DNA of 64,000 bases from positions 62,001 through 126,000 of the forward strand of contig NZ_FTMG01000005.1 in NCBI RefSeq assembly GCF_900155965.1, written 5' to 3'. A program made the position numbers and the translations under genes. The stretch is from Mucilaginibacter lappiensis. GTDB lineage: Bacteria; Bacteroidota; Bacteroidia; Sphingobacteriales; Sphingobacteriaceae. This document shows positions 61,665-64,000 of the stretch, one piece after another. Position 1 is the stretch's first letter. Every line of letters starts with the position of its first letter. Under the pieces are notes generated by a model, which did no database searches, was not told the DNA's origin, and saw nothing but the letters and a program-made list of their open reading frames with translations.

Positions 61665-64000
61665 CCTAGCCCCGCGCCTCTCATTGATGTACCTTTTGTA
61701 TTATTGATGATCTCCTTAAGAGCAGGGATTAATCCATCGGTATTATCCGCCCCCCTGCGTGTATTTTCCTCAATTTTCACCAGTTGAGCAAAGTTACCCT
61801 GTGCAGTTTGGTATAGGTCACCGATTGTCTTACCTTGTGCTGATAGTATGTCCCTGACTTGAAGTGTGGCCGTTTGGGTACCGGCGAATACACCGTATAA
61901 CCTTGTCGCAGTATCTTCAGTTATAGAAGCTTGTATCTGGCCTTTTGCCGTTGAAGATGTATCATTAGGATCAGGCAAATAATCCTTAATAGCTTCCAAA
62001 CCTTTGGTATACAATTCGCCTTTTTCTTGAATCGCCTTTTTCCAGGTATCAAAATCAAAGCCTACTACACTATTGTCATGCTGTTTTGCATACTCGGTCA
62101 GGTCATTAGTAAAATCGTTGATGATTGGATCAAGCAATTTTAATTGCAGGCTATTTTTAACCGCGTTAACGATAACCTGGTTGAAAACGTCCTCGAATTT
62201 CTTGGCTGAATCCTCTCCGGAGGCAAAAGCTTCCTCAAAGGCATCAGAAAGCGATTTTGATAAATCTTTAAAGGTGGTCTGAATAAGGTTCTGACTGATC
62301 GATTTGTTGATATCCGCAATCTGATTTGGTATATCAGCTATCTGATTGTTATAATCATCAATTTTGCTCTGATCGGCCCTTTTCTTACTCGCCTCAGCAT
62401 CCCGCATCTGAGTTAACTTAGCTTGCTGAGCCTGTAAATTCTTGATCTGGGCCTCCTGGTCTGTATACACACTTTCACCAACGGCACTAGCCACGTCATG
62501 ATCAAGTTGTTTGTATGCTTGACTTAAGGCATTTAACTGCTTTTGGTAACCATCAATTTTCTTTTGAAGGTCTTTGTCCTTATGGCTGAACAGACTGATG
62601 GCAGAGGTAAGTAGACCGATTGAGCCGGTAACTATGTCAATCGGATTTCTTGTTGATATGCCTTTGGCTAGTGTACCTAATCCACTGACCATGCCCTGAA
62701 CGTTCTTTAACGTGTCCTGTAATCCCTGGCCACCTATACCCAGTTGTTCGAAAGAGGATGAGAGCGCTCCTATTACCTGATTAGCACCATCGGCCCCAGC
62801 TGATATTGCGGAGAACAAGTCCAATAGCTTCCTTTTGGCACCTTCGCTGTCCTTGCCAGTGAATTTGACTTGATCCCTATAATCAGATATGGCTTGTTTA
62901 ATTCGATTGAATACATTATCACCTTTTATATTATTAATTGAAGAATTAATATCACCCATCAATTTTGCCAACTGATCAGCCGTTAATTTACCCTCCTTAT
63001 ATTGTTGCTGATATCCGGCCTTAATCAGTTCTAACCTTTTTAATATCTCACCCCGCGTTAGTTCATCATAATGATCCATGAGCTTTTCGTATCCACCTTT
63101 GGCATAAGCATTGGCCTCATTCTCGCGCTTTATACGCTCATCTCTTTGTAGCTTAAGGTTGTCAATCTGCTCCTGAGTAGCATCCTTGTCCAATGCTTTA
63201 ACCTTATTCTGATAATCTGACTCGATTGCTAACAACGCCTGTGAACTAGTCAGTGCCGCCTGGTAAGCTTCAGCATATAGGTCATCGTTCTTTTTCTGAA
63301 TTAGAAGTTTTTCAGCAGCAATCTCTTTTTTGAGCAATTCCAGCTTCAACTTATTGGCAGCGTTATCAGTATCAGCGCCGCCTTTACTTTTTTCAGGATC
63401 TGTTAACGCCTCCTCCTGGGCCTGTAGGTTTTGCAAGTAAGTTTTATCAGTATCGATCAGGCCTGCATAACGTTTTTTGGCATTATCTTCTCCGACCTTT
63501 GTTTTATAAGCCTCATAGTCATCATAAAGCTTCTTTTGTGAATCAAGAGTTACTTTTAGTTTCTCGGTATCCTGTTTATCCCTTAATGCTACCAATTCAT
63601 TATCCTGGGCCCGATTTAATCCCCCAGAGTCTACACGCAACCCTTTTTTCTTATTTTCAGGGTCGTTATTGAAGGCGACCGCAGCCTCCTTCATCTTTTT
63701 ATACCTGTCCCTTACAGACTCTACTTCCTGCTCATCTGCGGTTAATTGCTTATCAGTCCCCTTTTTTGTCAGTTCATCAATTTTCGACTGTAGGTCATTA
63801 CGGGATTTTAAAGCTGATTTATATTGATTCTCGGCAGCTATAGCTTCTGTATCCTTACCTCCATTTGCCAGCTTCAATTCTTTTTTAAATCCTTTAAGCT
63901 GCTCTACGTAGTCTTTGTATTGTTTACTGGCAACATCAAGTGGCTTTTTCAACTCTGTAACACGTTTGATATCGGCCTTGATATCATCTACAGTCCTGGT
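61661..64000 (-). CDS. phage tail tape-measure protein (N-terminal part outside window)
   Basis: At least 779 residues visible; the frame is open past the window edge (TRTVDDIKADIKR... before the first listed Met), so the start lies beyond 64000. Long coiled-coil heptads, a central Ala/Gly-rich hydrophobic region (LGIGGQGLQDTLKNVQGMVSGLGT) and a repeated-helix layout are typical of tape-measure proteins, which set tail length. Confidence 0.85.
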   Translation of the reverse strand, partial: TRTVDDIKADIKRVTELKKPLDVASKQYKDYVEQLKGFKKELKLANGGKDTEAIAAENQYKSALKSRNDLQSKIDELTKKGTDKQLTADEQEVESVRDRYKKMKEAAVAFNNDPENKKKGLRVDSGGLNRAQDNELVALRDKQDTEKLKVTLDSQKKLYDDYEAYKTKVGEDNAKKRYAGLIDTDKTYLQNLQAQEEALTDPEKSKGGADTDNAANKLKLELLKKEIAAEKLLIQKKNDDLYAEAYQAALTSSQALLAIESDYQNKVKALDKDATQEQIDNLKLQRDERIKRENEANAYAKGGYEKLMDHYDELTRGEILKRLELIKAGYQQQYKEGKLTADQLAKLMGDINSSINNIKGDNVFNRIKQAISDYRDQVKFTGKDSEGAKRKLLDLFSAISAGADGANQVIGALSSSFEQLGIGGQGLQDTLKNVQGMVSGLGTLAKGISTRNPIDIVTGSIGLLTSAISLFSHKDKDLQKKIDGYQKQLNALSQAYKQLDHDVASAVGESVYTDQEAQIKNLQAQQAKLTQMRDAEASKKRADQSKIDDYNNQIADIPNQIADINKSISQNLIQTTFKDLSKSLSDAFEEAFASGEDSAKKFEDVFNQVIVNAVKNSLQLKLLDPIINDFTNDLTEYAKQHDNSVVGFDFDTWKKAIQEKGELYTKGLEAIKDYLPDPNDTSSTAKGQIQASITEDTATRLYGVFAGTQTATLQVRDILSAQGKTIGDLYQTAQGNFAQLVKIEENTRRGADNTDGLIPALKEIINNTKGTSMRGAGLG

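Larger units (their letters stand above)
48628..64000. mobile_element. prophage, left part (continues past window end)
   Basis: Integrase beside a tRNA, cargo and small unknown genes, then a lysis module and a tail module ending in a tape-measure gene. Gene overlaps of 4-20 bases are frequent. The long non-contractile tail gene order (tape measure, small tail protein, fibre, tail tip) suggests a siphovirus. Capsid, packaging and replication genes must lie to the right of the window. Confidence 0.9.

Noticed and set aside
1..64000. CRISPR array or Cas genes
   Set aside because: No regularly spaced direct repeats with unique spacers; the 20-bp units at 17591 are contiguous and only two or three in number.

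Overview
The window looks like a chromosome segment of a Bacteroidota bacterium, most likely Sphingobacteriaceae (Mucilaginibacter- or Pedobacter-like). Supporting signs are promoters with the Bacteroidota -7 box TAnnTTTG, weak Shine-Dalgarno signals, DUF5686 and DUF4369/TlpA proteins, GH78 rhamnosidase, BLUF, many SDR/AraC pairs, and intergenic inverted repeats of a kind common in this family. No ribosomal gene is present, so the genus is an inference.

Region 1 (1-6347) is an inositol-sphingolipid locus: the 3' part of myo-inositol-1-phosphate synthase, a candidate structured small RNA, a DUF5686 outer-membrane protein, a CDP-alcohol phosphatidyltransferase (probable phosphatidylinositol-phosphate synthase), a fatty-acid 2-hydroxylase-like protein and an AUR1/PAP2-like probable inositol phosphorylceramide synthase. 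Together they could make inositol phosphate, load it on a lipid, hydroxylate the ceramide acyl chain and transfer the headgroup to ceramide.

Region 2 (6563-29400) is ordinary chromosome with many single genes: a frameshifted TPR protein, CAP protein, MBL hydrolase, BLUF photoreceptor, a two-domain esterase, an ectonucleotide-pyrophosphatase-like enzyme, PEBP, amidase, SDR, DUF72, TlpA, argininosuccinate lyase, tRNA-Cys, a transglutaminase/Anbu pair, two tandem acyltransferases and a membrane glycosyltransferase.

Region 3 (29692-48450) holds a leftward response regulator/histidine kinase/USP-like/bestrophin row, an ElyC-like protein, GH78 rhamnosidase, START protein, the lutABC lactate-oxidation operon, an SDR/TetR pair with matching operators, an SDR/AraC pair and a capsule-type glycosyltransferase. 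Several families of intergenic inverted repeats are scattered through regions 1-3.

Region 4 (48576-64000, continuing past the edge) is a prophage next to tRNA-Arg(CCG). A tyrosine integrase lies beside the tRNA, followed by rightward cargo (a zincin-like lipoprotein and two related small secreted proteins) and small unknown genes. A leftward lysis and tail module follows: a probable one-gene spanin, exported endolysin, holin-like proteins, tail-tip protein, a tail fibre carrying an SGNH esterase, a small tail protein and the tape-measure protein, cut by the window end.
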